Assembly: GCF_002237655.1 (NCBI RefSeq)
Contig: NZ_NOKT01000036.1
Location: forward strand, 18,994 to 82,993
Origin: Streptomyces sp. XY006
GTDB taxonomy: Bacteria > Actinomycetota > Actinomycetes > Streptomycetales > Streptomycetaceae
DNA length: 64,000 bases
Reading direction: 5' to 3'
Of the stretch, positions 56,453 through 64,000 are shown piece by piece (position 1 is the stretch's first letter; the number at the start of each line of letters is the position of its first letter). The notes under the pieces were generated by a model. That model was not told the origin of the DNA, ran no database searches, and saw only the letters and a program-made list of their open reading frames with translations. The translations under genes and the position numbers were made by a program.

Positions 56453-57529
56453 ATGCGCGCAGCCGTACTGCACGAGATCGGCCAGGACAAGCTGGAGGTC
56501 CTCGACGACGTCGAGGCGGTGGGGTTCGGACCCGGCAAGGTGCGCATCCGGGTGCGCGCGACGGGGCTGTGCCACTCGGACCTGTCCGCGATGAGCGGGG
56601 TGCTGCCGCAGCCCGCGCCGTTCGTGCCCGGCCACGAGGGGGCGGGCGAGATCCTCGAAGTCGGCGAGGGCGTGCGGAACGTGCAGGCCGGGGACCGGGT
56701 CGTGGTGTGCTGGCTGCCCGCCTGCGGCGCCTGTCCGGCCTGCGAGCGCGGCCAGACCGAGCTGTGCCTGGCGGGGTTCATGAACGCGGGCACCCCCAAC
56801 TTCAAGCGCCCCGGCGGCGACGTCTTCGGCTTCGCCGGCACCGGAACCTTCGCCGAGGAGGTCGTCGTCGACGCCGGCTGCGCGGTGCCGATCCCCGACG
56901 ACGTGCCCTTCGACATCGCCGCCCTCATCGGCTGCGGCGTGACGACCGGCCTGGGCGCCGCGCTCAACACCGCCGACCTGGAGGCCGGTTCGTCGGTGGC
57001 GGTGATCGGCTGCGGGGGCGTCGGCATCTCGGCGATCCAGGGCGCCCGGCTGCGCGGCGCCGCCGAGATCGTCGCCGTCGACCCGGTCGCCGCCCGGCGC
57101 GAGGCGGCCGTCCGCTTCGGCGCCACCCGGGCCGTCGCTCCCGAGGAACTGCCCGACGCCAAACAGCAGATCACCGGCGGCGAGGGCTTCGACCACGTCT
57201 TCGAGGTCGTCGGCAAGGCCGCCACGGCCCGCGCCGCCTACGACGCCACCCGGCGCGGCGGCACCCTCGTCGTGGTCGGCGCCGGCGCCATGGACGACGT
57301 CCTGCAGCTCAACATGTTCGAGCTGTTCTTCGACGAGAAGCGGATCCTGCCCTCGCTGTACGGCGGCGGGGACGTCCTGCGCTCCTACGCCCGCACCATC
57401 GCCCTGTGGCGGGCCGGACGCGTCGACCTGGCCGGCCTGATCACCCACCGGGTCCCGTTCGTCGAGGTCAACGAGGCCCTGGACCAGATGCGGACCGGAA
57501 CCGCCCTGCGCACCTGCATCGAGCTGTGA
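56453..57529 (+). CDS. Zinc-dependent alcohol dehydrogenase (MDR superfamily)
   Basis: A 358-aa MDR enzyme: GLCHSDLSAMSG (catalytic zinc Cys/His), VPGHEGAGEILEVGEGVRN, PACGACPACERGQTELC (four-Cys structural zinc), GCGVTTGLGAALNTADLEAG and VAVIGCGGVGISAIQGARL (NAD loop). The closest remembered relatives are mycobacterial class III-like ADHs. In this KstR operon it likely oxidises a steroid side-chain alcohol. The ATG follows GAGGGGAG and is 32 bp behind the MaoC stop. Confidence 0.92.
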   Translation: MRAAVLHEIGQDKLEVLDDVEAVGFGPGKVRIRVRATGLCHSDLSAMSGVLPQPAPFVPGHEGAGEILEVGEGVRNVQAGDRVVVCWLPACGACPACERGQTELCLAGFMNAGTPNFKRPGGDVFGFAGTGTFAEEVVVDAGCAVPIPDDVPFDIAALIGCGVTTGLGAALNTADLEAGSSVAVIGCGGVGISAIQGARLRGAAEIVAVDPVAARREAAVRFGATRAVAPEELPDAKQQITGGEGFDHVFEVVGKAATARAAYDATRRGGTLVVVGAGAMDDVLQLNMFELFFDEKRILPSLYGGGDVLRSYARTIALWRAGRVDLAGLITHRVPFVEVNEALDQMRTGTALRTCIEL

Positions 57530-57540
57530 GGCCGGACGCC

Positions 57541-58482
57541 ATGCCGCTGCCGCTGAGGGGACTGTCCGCGATCGTCACGGGGGCGGGGCGCGGGCTCGGC
57601 CGGGCCGAGGCGCTGGAACTCGCCCGGCTGGGCGCCGCGGTCGTCGTCAACGACTACGGGCGGCCCGGCCGTGACGGCAGCGGCGCGGCATCGGCCGGGC
57701 CCGCCGAGGAGGTCGCCGCCGAGATCCGGGCCGCGGGCGGGGCCGCCCTCGCCCACACCGGGGACGTCTCCGACTTCGAGCAGGCCCGGGACCTGGTCGA
57801 GTCGGCCGTCGCCGCGTACGGCCGACTCGACATCCTGGTCAACAACGCGGGCATCCTGCGCGACCGGATGGTCTTCTCGATGACCGAGGAGGAATGGGAC
57901 TCGGTCCTCCGCGTGCACCTCAAGGGGCACTTCAACACCACCCGCTTCGCCGCCGCGCACTGGCGGGAGCGGTCCAAGCGGGCCGGGCGGCCGGTGTTCG
58001 GGCGGATCGTCAACACCTCCTCCGAGGCGTTCCTCGCCGGTTCCGCCGGGCAGCCCAACTACGCGGCGGCCAAGGGCGGGATCGTCGGCCTCACCACCTC
58101 CACGGCCCTCGCCCTCGCCCGGTACGGGGTGACCGCCAACGCCATCTGCCCGCGCGCCCGCACGCGGATGACCGAGGACGTCTTCGCGGGCGTCGAGCGG
58201 CCCGCCGAGGGCGGCCTCGACCCGCTCGCCCCCGAGCACGTCGCCCCGCTCGTCGGCTATCTGGCCTCGCCCGCCGCAGCGCACGTGAACGGGCAACTGC
58301 TGGTGGTGCACGGCGGGATGGTCGCCGTCGTCGAACGGCCGCGGGTCGCCGCCGTGTTCGACAGCAAGCAGGACACCTTCACCTACGACGAACTGGACGC
58401 CGCCCTCGGGCCGTACTACGCGGACCGGCCGGCGGGGGAGACCTTCGCGGCGGCGGAGGTGCTGGGGCTGAGACGCGGGTGA
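57541..58482 (+). CDS. Short-chain dehydrogenase (Hsd4A-like 3-hydroxyacyl-CoA/17beta-hydroxysteroid dehydrogenase)
   Basis: A 313-aa SDR: AIVTGAGRGLGRAEALELAR (TGxxxGxG), NDYGRPGRDGSG, LDILVNNAGILRDRMVFSMT (NNAG), and a serine-containing RIVNTSSEAFLAGSAGQPNY followed by YAAAKGGIVG (catalytic Tyr and Lys). The extended N-terminal loop with the Asp-x-Gly segment and the roughly 310 aa length match the dehydrogenase part of peroxisomal MFE-2 and mycobacterial Hsd4A (Rv3502c), both active on steroid side-chain CoA thioesters. It is 11 bp behind the ADH; a terminator interrupted by IS30 follows. Confidence 0.9.
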   Translation: MPLPLRGLSAIVTGAGRGLGRAEALELARLGAAVVVNDYGRPGRDGSGAASAGPAEEVAAEIRAAGGAALAHTGDVSDFEQARDLVESAVAAYGRLDILVNNAGILRDRMVFSMTEEEWDSVLRVHLKGHFNTTRFAAAHWRERSKRAGRPVFGRIVNTSSEAFLAGSAGQPNYAAAKGGIVGLTTSTALALARYGVTANAICPRARTRMTEDVFAGVERPAEGGLDPLAPEHVAPLVGYLASPAAAHVNGQLLVVHGGMVAVVERPRVAAVFDSKQDTFTYDELDAALGPYYADRPAGETFAAAEVLGLRRG

Positions 58483-58530
58483 TCCCCTGCTGCGCAGAAC
58501 GGCCCCTCCCGCCGGGTCTTCCGTTCTAGT

Positions 58531-59822
58531 GGTCGTCGCAACACCCCAGCTCAGGGGATGCGATGGACTTCAAGATCCGGGAGGACCGGGGGCAGGCTCC
58601 AGGCCGTAGGGCCCTGGTCCGTGAACGGGAGGAATACTTCCGGCTCATGGACCAGGGCGTCAGCAGCATGGAGGCTTGCCGGATCGTCGGCATCAACCGG
58701 CGTACCGGGAAGCGGTGGCGCAACGGACGCCAGGCCACGGGAAGCACGCGCGGTGCGCCGCCGATCCGCCGGCCGCTCTCCTCGGCTGGCCCGTCGCGGT
58801 ATCTGCGCGAGGCCGACCGCATCCACATCGCCGACCGGCTGCGGGAGAAGGCGTCGATCCGGCAGATAGCTTCTGAGCTGGGCCGGAGCCCTTCCACCAT
58901 CAGCCGGGAGATACGCCGCAACGGCATGCCACTGCGCGGGGACGCCTCCCGCTGGGCCTACCGCCCGCATGCCGCCCAGTCCCGTGCCGACGCCCGCCGG
59001 CCTCGGCCGAAGCCGGGCAAGATCGGCCAGAACCCGGAACTGCGGGACTTCATCCAGCACCACCTCGAACGACGCTGGAGCCCCGAGCAGATCTGCCAGG
59101 CTCTGCGGGCGCGCTTCCCCGACCGGCCGGAGATACACGTGACCCACGAGACCGTCTACCAGGCCCTCTACGTCCAGGGCCGCGGCGAACTGCGCCGGGA
59201 GCTGGCCAAAGCACTGCGCACGGGCCGCACGATGCGCAGGCCGCACCGGCAGTCCTACCGGCGCCAGCCCCGCATGGCCAAGGACATGGTGATGATCAGC
59301 GACCGGCCCGCCGAGGCCGCCGACCGGGCCATCCCCGGACACTGGGAGGGAGACCTCATCATCGGCAAGGCCCACAAATCCGCCATCGGCACGCTGGTGG
59401 AGCGCTCCAGCCGCTTCGTCACCCTGGTGCACCTGCCCGACGGCCGCCGGCCCTCACAGATGCGGGACGCGCTCATCGAGACCGTCTCGACCCTGCCCGC
59501 CCAGCTCAGACGCTCCCTCACCTGGGACCAGGGCTCAGAGATGCACCTGCACACGCAGTTCAGCATCGCGACGGACATGCCCGTCTACTTCTGCGATCCC
59601 GGCAGCCCCTGGCAGCGCGGGTCCAACGAGAACACGAACGGCCTGCTGCGGCAGTACTTCCCCAAGGGCACCGACCTGGCCGCTCACACGCCCCAGGACC
59701 TGGCGGCCGTCGCCGCCGAGCTGAACAGCCGGCCACGCAAAACGCTCGGCTGGGAAACCCCAGCCGAGCGTCTCGCTAAGCTCCTGGCGACAGCCAGTTG
59801 ATCAACTTGTGTTGCAACGACC
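58531..59822 (+). mobile_element. IS30-family insertion sequence, intact
   Basis: Terminal inverted repeats GGTCGTCGCAACAC (58531-58544) and GTGTTGCAACGACC (59809-59822) match at 13 of 14 positions and enclose a single uninterrupted transposase gene. The exact outer ends and target duplication are unclear; IS30 members make 2-3 bp duplications. The element is between genes and disrupts no coding region. Confidence 0.85.
58563..59801 (+). CDS. IS30-family transposase
   Basis: A 412-aa DDE transposase. Two N-terminal HTH regions (GVSSMEACRIVGINRRTGKR and REKASIRQIASELGRSPSTI) bind the ends and target. The catalytic domain has GHWEGDLIIGKAHKSAIGTL (first Asp), LTWDQGSEMHLH (second Asp) and SPWQRGSNENTNGLLRQYF (Glu). 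SREIRRNG is the IS30 diagnostic motif. The start ATG is 18 bp inside the left repeat. The frame is complete, so the element may be active. Confidence 0.95.
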   Translation: MDFKIREDRGQAPGRRALVREREEYFRLMDQGVSSMEACRIVGINRRTGKRWRNGRQATGSTRGAPPIRRPLSSAGPSRYLREADRIHIADRLREKASIRQIASELGRSPSTISREIRRNGMPLRGDASRWAYRPHAAQSRADARRPRPKPGKIGQNPELRDFIQHHLERRWSPEQICQALRARFPDRPEIHVTHETVYQALYVQGRGELRRELAKALRTGRTMRRPHRQSYRRQPRMAKDMVMISDRPAEAADRAIPGHWEGDLIIGKAHKSAIGTLVERSSRFVTLVHLPDGRRPSQMRDALIETVSTLPAQLRRSLTWDQGSEMHLHTQFSIATDMPVYFCDPGSPWQRGSNENTNGLLRQYFPKGTDLAAHTPQDLAAVAAELNSRPRKTLGWETPAERLAKLLATAS

Positions 59823-59897
59823 CCTGGAATGCGCCGGTGGGGGGAGGGGCCGTTCGCAGTCGCCCGACTGATGCGCAGTCAGGTGACTGACGTGCCG

Positions 59898-60065
59898 TCA
59901 GGCCGCGGTCACGGCCTGGTCGGTCTCCGCCACCGGCTTGCGGTGGCGTCCGCGCGGAGCCGTCTCGCTGTCCTGCGTGGAAACCTCTCCGCGGTGCCGG
60001 CCGTGGCCGGTGGAGGCTTGCTGGACGTCGGCAACAGGCGGCTGGTTCTGGCTGGCGTCGCTCAT
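59898..60065 (-). CDS. Small hydrophilic protein, 55 aa
   Basis: A short minus-strand frame from ATG at 60065 to TGA at 59898. The product is Gln/Ser/Arg/His-rich and disordered with two similar GRHR blocks (TGHGRHRGEVS and APRGRHRKPVA). No homologue function is known to me. Codon third positions are GC-rich. There is only a weak GGGG-type ribosome-binding site 12 bp upstream, so it is a tentative gene. Confidence 0.5.
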   Translation of the reverse strand: MSDASQNQPPVADVQQASTGHGRHRGEVSTQDSETAPRGRHRKPVAETDQAVTAA

Positions 60066-60161
60066 CGGATGGAATTCACCCCGTCAACATGATCTTTTTT
60101 CAGCCGGGTGAGTCTAACCAACGCCCCACGGCCGTGATCCAGGCGGCCACGCGAACCGGCA

Positions 60162-61433
60162 CTAGTTCGTTACAAGGCGTCCCAACGGCGCCTCCCGAAG
60201 GGGCACCGGGCGGGTGGCCGCGGGCGCCGAGGGCGAGGCGGGCCGGTCGTCGAACCGTTCCGGAAGCGGGGCCGCCGCCCCGGGATCGGGGTGCGGGGCC
60301 GCCGGCCCGGGGCCGGGGTGCGGGGCCGACGATCCGGGGCCGGGGTGCGCGGTCGCCGGGTTCGGCTCGGGAGGTGGTGGCGCGGTGGCGGTTTCCGGCA
60401 GCTCGGGTGCGGGTGGGCGCACCCGTGCCACCCCGCACGGCACCGCCTCCGTCGCGTACGGCAGCCGCAGCACCCCGTCCTCCGTCCACAGGCCGGTCCC
60501 CGTCAACCACCCCTCGGGCGCGGGGAGATGGTGCATCCGCCGCTCGGCCGGCCGCCACACCCCGACCCAGCTGCCCGCGGGCCCGTCGATCCGCAGCGCC
60601 ACCGCACAGCTCTCCGGCGTCAGCACCTGCCCCGGCTGGATCGCGAACGGCGTGACGGAACAGTCCCGCAGCCGCAGGCACTGCGGGAACCGCACCGGCA
60701 GCGTGCTGCCCAGCACGCCCCAGCCCAGCCGGCCCTGCCCCGGCGAGGGCGCGTCGGAGCGGACGATCAGCAGCCCGCTGTCCTGATCGGCGAGCAGCAG
60801 CCGGTCGTCGCTGTCGGCGGCGATCTGCAGCAGCGGCGACCACGCGCCGCCGCGCTCCAGGTCCACCACGACCGCCTTGGTGCGCCCGCCCGTCTCCCGG
60901 TCCAGGGCCAGCAGCCGCCCCGCGCGGTCCAGCCAGACCCCGCCCGAGCCGCGGCCGGGCAGCTCCGCCACCCGCTCGGGCCCGAAGGCGCCGCCCGCGA
61001 CCAGCCAGACCGACGTCGAGCGCGGGCCGACCGCCAGGGCGTACGCCTTCTCCCCTCCGGGCGCGGGCGGCAGCAGCCGCAGCCGGGCGCCGTCGTCCGG
61101 GCACTCGACCGCGCCCAGGGGCAGCTCGCCGGTGCCGGGCCCGGTCGGATACAGCAGCGAGAAGGCGTGCCGTCCGGCCACCCGGCGGTGGATGAGGACC
61201 CGCCCGTCGCCCATCGGCTGCACCTCGGTGCCTGGCTCCTCCGGCTGGTTGCGGGGCAGGGGCACCGCGTAGGGCTCGGGGCCGTCGAGGGTCCAGCGCT
61301 CCGGGAACCAGGCGTCCCCGGCCGACGCGAGACGGGCGCCGTACCGGCCGTCCGCGCTGAGCGCGCAGCCGGCCGGCGCGGCACCCTCCCCGTCCTCGTG
61401 TTCCGCCGAAGGCTCGATCGCACAGGCAGTCAT
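60162..61433 (-). CDS. Hypothetical beta-propeller-like protein with Pro-rich tail
   Basis: A 423-aa soluble protein. Residues 1-330 consist of short beta-rich blocks (GCALSADGRYGARLASAGDA; ADGRVLIHRRV-type turns; GGVWLDRAGRLLALDRETGG; LLQIAADSDDRLLLADQDSG) suggesting a WD40/propeller-like fold, although canonical GH/WD repeats are absent. The C-terminus is a low-complexity His/Pro/Gly tract (PEPNPATAHPGPGSSAP and following) encoded by a GC-only repeat near 60270-60360. No signal peptide. The ATG at 61433 follows GGAGGTGA. Function unknown. Confidence 0.8.
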   Translation of the reverse strand: MTACAIEPSAEHEDGEGAAPAGCALSADGRYGARLASAGDAWFPERWTLDGPEPYAVPLPRNQPEEPGTEVQPMGDGRVLIHRRVAGRHAFSLLYPTGPGTGELPLGAVECPDDGARLRLLPPAPGGEKAYALAVGPRSTSVWLVAGGAFGPERVAELPGRGSGGVWLDRAGRLLALDRETGGRTKAVVVDLERGGAWSPLLQIAADSDDRLLLADQDSGLLIVRSDAPSPGQGRLGWGVLGSTLPVRFPQCLRLRDCSVTPFAIQPGQVLTPESCAVALRIDGPAGSWVGVWRPAERRMHHLPAPEGWLTGTGLWTEDGVLRLPYATEAVPCGVARVRPPAPELPETATAPPPPEPNPATAHPGPGSSAPHPGPGPAAPHPDPGAAAPLPERFDDRPASPSAPAATRPVPLREAPLGRLVTN

Positions 61434-61632
61434 CGTTCGGTCACCTCCAGTGACGAACGTAGTTTTCGCACGAACGGGCGGGGAATTCCCTGGCACCCCA
61501 CTTCACACATAAGGGTGTTCCAGGAACGATTCGCCTGAGGGAAAGGGGGCGTTTGTGCTGAGCGGGGCGAGCGCGGGCGGGCGGGGGCGGCGGCGGTTCA
61601 ACGCCACAGATCAGACGGGTAGCCTTGCACCC

Positions 61633-62487
61633 GTGCCCCGTCTGTCTGAAGTCATCGCCGCGCTGGAGACCCTGTGGCCCGCCGAGCGGGCCGAGTCCTG
61701 GGACGCGGTCGGCACCGTCGTGGGCGACCCGGACCAGCAGGTCACGCGCGTGCTGTTCGCCGTCGACCCGGTCCAGGAGATCGTCGACGAGGCGGTGAAG
61801 CTGGGCGCCGGCCTGCTCGTCACCCACCACCCCCTCTACCTGCGGGGCACGACGACGGTCGCGGCGACGCACTTCAAGGGCCGCGTCGTCCACACGCTCA
61901 TCAAGAACGACATCGCGCTGCACGTCGCCCACACCAACGCCGACACCGCCGACCCGGGCGTCTCCGACGCCCTCGCGGGCGCCCTGGACCTCAGGGTGAC
62001 CGGGCCGCTCGTGCCGGACCCCACCGACCCCGAGGGTCGGCGGGGCCTGGGCCGCGTCTGCGCGCTGGACCACCCGCTGACCGTCCGCGAGCTCGCCGCC
62101 CGCGCCGCCGAGCGGCTGCCCGCCACCGCGCAGGGCATCCGCGTCGCCGGCGACCCCGAGGCGCTGGTGCGCACGGTCGCCGTCAGCGGCGGCTCCGGCG
62201 ACAGCCTCTTCGACCAGGTGCGCGCGGCGGGCGTCGACGCCTTCCTCACCGCGGACCTGCGCCACCACCCCGTGTCGGAGGCCCGCGCCCACAGCCCCCT
62301 CGCGCTGCTCGACGCGGCGCACTGGGCCACCGAGTGGCCCTGGTGCGAGCTGGCCGCGAGCCAGCTCGACGAGATCTCCGACCGGCATGGATGGGACCTG
62401 CGGGTCCACGTCTCCACGACGGTCACCGACCCCTGGACCGCCCACGCGGCCTCGACCACTTCTGACCCCCTGGGAGCCCCGAACTGA
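61633..62487 (+). CDS. Nif3-like dinuclear metal-centre protein
   Basis: A 284-aa NIF3/YbgI (GTP cyclohydrolase I type 2-like) protein. The N-terminal SEVIAALETLWPAERAESWD and AVGTVVGDPDQQVTRVLFAV match the family. Metal ligands are in LLVTHHPLYLRG (two His), HVAHTNADTADPG (His and Asp) and near the C-terminus (FLTADLRHHPVSEA, LLDAAHWATEW). The GTG at 61633 has only a weak ribosome-binding site. It starts the conserved actinobacterial trio with a zinc-ribbon protein and RNase HI (Rv2230c-Rv2228c order, from memory). Confidence 0.9.
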   Translation: MPRLSEVIAALETLWPAERAESWDAVGTVVGDPDQQVTRVLFAVDPVQEIVDEAVKLGAGLLVTHHPLYLRGTTTVAATHFKGRVVHTLIKNDIALHVAHTNADTADPGVSDALAGALDLRVTGPLVPDPTDPEGRRGLGRVCALDHPLTVRELAARAAERLPATAQGIRVAGDPEALVRTVAVSGGSGDSLFDQVRAAGVDAFLTADLRHHPVSEARAHSPLALLDAAHWATEWPWCELAASQLDEISDRHGWDLRVHVSTTVTDPWTAHAASTTSDPLGAPN

Positions 62488-63227
62488 ACGCCGCGCCCGC
62501 CGACCAGATCCGCCTCCTCGACGTCCAGGACCTCGACGTCCGCCTCCAGCAGCTGGCACACCGGCGGAAGTCGCTGCCCGAGCACGCCGAGATCGAGTCG
62601 CTGACCAAGGACCACACGCAGCTGCGCGACCTGCTCGTCGCCGCGCAGACCGAGGAGAGCGACACCGCACGCGAGCAGACCAAGGCCGAGCAGGACGTGG
62701 ACCAGGTGCGCCAGCGCGCCACCCGCGACCAGCAGCGCCTGGACTCCGGTGCCGTCACCTCCCCCAAGGACCTGGAGAACCTCCAGCGCGAGATCGCCTC
62801 GCTCGCCAAGCGGCAGGGCGATCTGGAGGACGTGGTGCTGGAGGTCATGGAGCGCCGGGAGTCCGCGCAGGAGCGGGTCGCCGAGCTGACCGAGCGGGTC
62901 TCCTCGGTCCAGGGGAAGATCGACGACGCGACCGCGCGGCGTGACGCGGCCTTCGAGGAGATCGACGCCGAGGTCGCGACGGTCACCAAGGAGCGCGAGG
63001 TCGTCGCCGCGTCCATCCCCGACGACCTGCTCAAGCTCTACGACAAGCTGCGCGGGCAGCAGGGCGGCATCGGCGCGGCGAAGCTGTACGCGCGCAGCTG
63101 CCAGGGCTGCCGCCAGGAGCTGGCGATCACCGAGCTGAACGAGATCCGCAAGGCGGCGCCCGACACGGTGGTGCGCTGCGAGAACTGCCGCCGCATCCTG
63201 GTGCGCACGTCCGAGTCCGGTCTCTAG
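62484..63227 (+). CDS. C4-type zinc ribbon, coiled-coil protein (DUF164/CT398-like), CTG start
   Basis: A 247-aa protein: a long coiled coil (about residues 10-185; LDVQDLDVRLQQLAHRRKSL to ATARRDAAFEEIDAEV) followed by a zinc ribbon with SCQGCRQEL and RCENCRRIL (two C-x2-C). The best start is a CTG at 62484-62486 overlapping the Nif3 stop (CTGA) with GGGAG 9 bp before. The first ATG would start at an internal Val in the middle of the coiled coil, and the protein family normally begins LNAAPADQIRLLDVQ-like. Possibly a nucleic-acid-associated scaffold; the biochemical function is unknown. Confidence 0.87.
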   Translation: MNAAPADQIRLLDVQDLDVRLQQLAHRRKSLPEHAEIESLTKDHTQLRDLLVAAQTEESDTAREQTKAEQDVDQVRQRATRDQQRLDSGAVTSPKDLENLQREIASLAKRQGDLEDVVLEVMERRESAQERVAELTERVSSVQGKIDDATARRDAAFEEIDAEVATVTKEREVVAASIPDDLLKLYDKLRGQQGGIGAAKLYARSCQGCRQELAITELNEIRKAAPDTVVRCENCRRILVRTSESGL

Positions 63228-63245
63228 ATCCAGGGAGCCGTTGCG

Positions 63246-64000
63246 GTGCGGGAGTTCATCGTCGAGGCGGACGGCGGGTCGCGGGGCAACCCGGGGCCCG
63301 CGGGCTACGGGGCCGTGGTGAGCGACGCGGCGACGGGGCAGACGCTGCGGGAGGCCGCCGAGTACATCGGCGTCGCCACGAACAACGTCGCCGAGTACCG
63401 GGGCCTGCTGGCCGGCCTGCGCGCCGCCCACGAGCTGGACCCGGACGCCACGGTCCGCGTCCGGATGGACTCCAAGCTCGTCGTCGAGCAGATGTCGGGC
63501 CGCTGGAAGATCAAGCACCCCGCGATGAAGCCCCTCGCGGCGGAAGCGGCCCGGATCTTCCCGCCCGGGCGGGTGACGTACGAGTGGATCCCGCGCGAGC
63601 GCAACAAGCACGCCGACCGACTCGCCAACGAGGCGATGGACGCCGGGGCGAAGGGCGAGCAGTGGTCGGAGCCGACTTCGACGGCTGAACTGGACACGCC
63701 GACGACGTCGACGACGACGCCTGAGCAGCCGCCCGGAGACGCGACGGCCGGGGCGGCGCGGGTACGGGACGCCCTGGCGGCCGGACGCGCTGCCACGCCG
63801 GCCACCGGCTCGGGGCCGGACCCCGTGCCGCCCTCCGGCCGCGAGGCGACGAGCGTCGCGGACGGCGAGGGGCGTGAGGCGGCGCAGACCGAGGCGGACG
63901 CGCCAACCGACCGGCACGGTGGTGCCGTCCGCCCGGCGGCTGCCGCCGATGCGCGCGCCGCGCGGGCCGTGGCGGCCGGCGGCGCCGGGACGGCGGACGC
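63246..64000 (+). CDS. RNase HI-type domain protein with disordered linker (3' end off window)
   Basis: The first 140 residues are an RNase HI domain: FIVEADGGSRGNPGPAGYGA (first catalytic Asp), NNVAEYRGLLAGL (Glu), VRMDSKLVVEQMSGRWKIK (Asp) and RNKHADRLANEAMD (final Asp). Then a long low-complexity Thr/Pro/Ala/Glu linker runs to the window edge. In actinobacteria the full protein continues into a histidine phosphatase (alpha-ribazole/phosphoglycerate-mutase-like) domain, as in Rv2228c; here it lies outside. The GTG at 63246 follows AGGGAG. It is the third gene of the Nif3 trio. Confidence 0.92.
   Translation, partial: MREFIVEADGGSRGNPGPAGYGAVVSDAATGQTLREAAEYIGVATNNVAEYRGLLAGLRAAHELDPDATVRVRMDSKLVVEQMSGRWKIKHPAMKPLAAEAARIFPPGRVTYEWIPRERNKHADRLANEAMDAGAKGEQWSEPTSTAELDTPTTSTTTPEQPPGDATAGAARVRDALAAGRAATPATGSGPDPVPPSGREATSVADGEGREAAQTEADAPTDRHGGAVRPAAAADARAARAVAAGGAGTAD

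Larger units (their letters stand above)
58495..59854. terminator. Split terminator: two arms separated by an IS30 element
   Basis: AACGGCCCCTCCC at 58495-58507, just past the SDR stop, is perfectly complementary to GGGAGGGGCCGTT at 59842-59854 beyond the IS right end. Before insertion these would have formed a 13-bp stem with a loop of roughly 40-45 nt. Confidence 0.6.

Noticed and set aside
60270..60365. GC-only repeat near 60.3 kb as a regulatory repeat
   Set aside because: It is simply the coding sequence of the Pro/Gly/His tail of the minus-strand protein.

Overview
The window is high-GC actinobacterial chromosome, almost certainly Streptomyces. Coding density is high with strong third-position GC, GTG, TTG and even CTG starts are common, and many genes overlap by GTGA. 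Several typical streptomycete families are present: a whiJ-type ATPase/Scr1-like regulator/DUF397 set, a DUF574 methyltransferase, an SCO2322-family protein, and DUF5753 regulators. No rRNA, tRNA, CRISPR array, PKS or NRPS was seen.

Layout. 1-10 kb holds housekeeping and envelope genes: a PanE-like reductase, PAP2 and DedA membrane proteins, a Cu/Zn SOD-like protein, DoxX, a large FAD protein, a PhoD phosphatase and a secreted HNH nuclease. 10-21 kb begins with a manganese (yybP-ykoY) riboswitch in front of a TMEM165/GDT1 transporter. It continues with HAD, CPT-like, PG-binding, MFS-MarR and GNAT genes, a two-gene operon with a 10-unit 45-bp coding repeat, an FHA protein, an O-methyltransferase and an MHS transporter. 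21-27 kb has a GT87-PAP2 fusion, a GT39-like enzyme and the whiJ-type set.

27-30 kb and 39-45 kb, together with 55.4-58.5 kb, form three separated parts of one apparent steroid/sterol side-chain regulon. A KstR-type TetR repressor (40.8 kb) lies in the window. Sites fitting the KstR consensus TNNAACNNGTTNNA (three exact, three with one mismatch) lie in front of a FadA5-like thiolase and CYP125-like P450 (divergent), an aldehyde dehydrogenase plus P450-type ferredoxin, the kstR/glycosyltransferase divergent pair, and a MaoC-ADH-SDR operon (ChsH3-like and Hsd4A-like). No ring-degradation genes (Kst, Ksh, Hsa) are in the window.

30-36 kb is a five-gene, overlap-coupled operon under a cobalamin riboswitch. 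It encodes an ECF-type transporter (S component, fused double ATPase, T component) plus two exported proteins, each with a C-terminal membrane anchor. One is an alpha/alpha-toroid repeat protein and the other an SCO2322-family protein. They look like a bacterial, split analogue of the transcobalamin/intrinsic-factor architecture and are proposed to feed B12 to the transporter.

45-55 kb is mixed: an LLM flavin oxidoreductase, an amidase, methyltransferases, two divergent MFS exporters (one with a C-terminal carboxypeptidase-regulatory-like domain) and a polysaccharide pyruvyl transferase. At 58.5-59.8 kb an intact IS30-family element sits between the two arms of what was probably the terminator of the KstR operon. 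The right end (61.6-64 kb) is the conserved Nif3 / C4 zinc-ribbon coiled-coil / RNase HI operon, the last gene running off the window.
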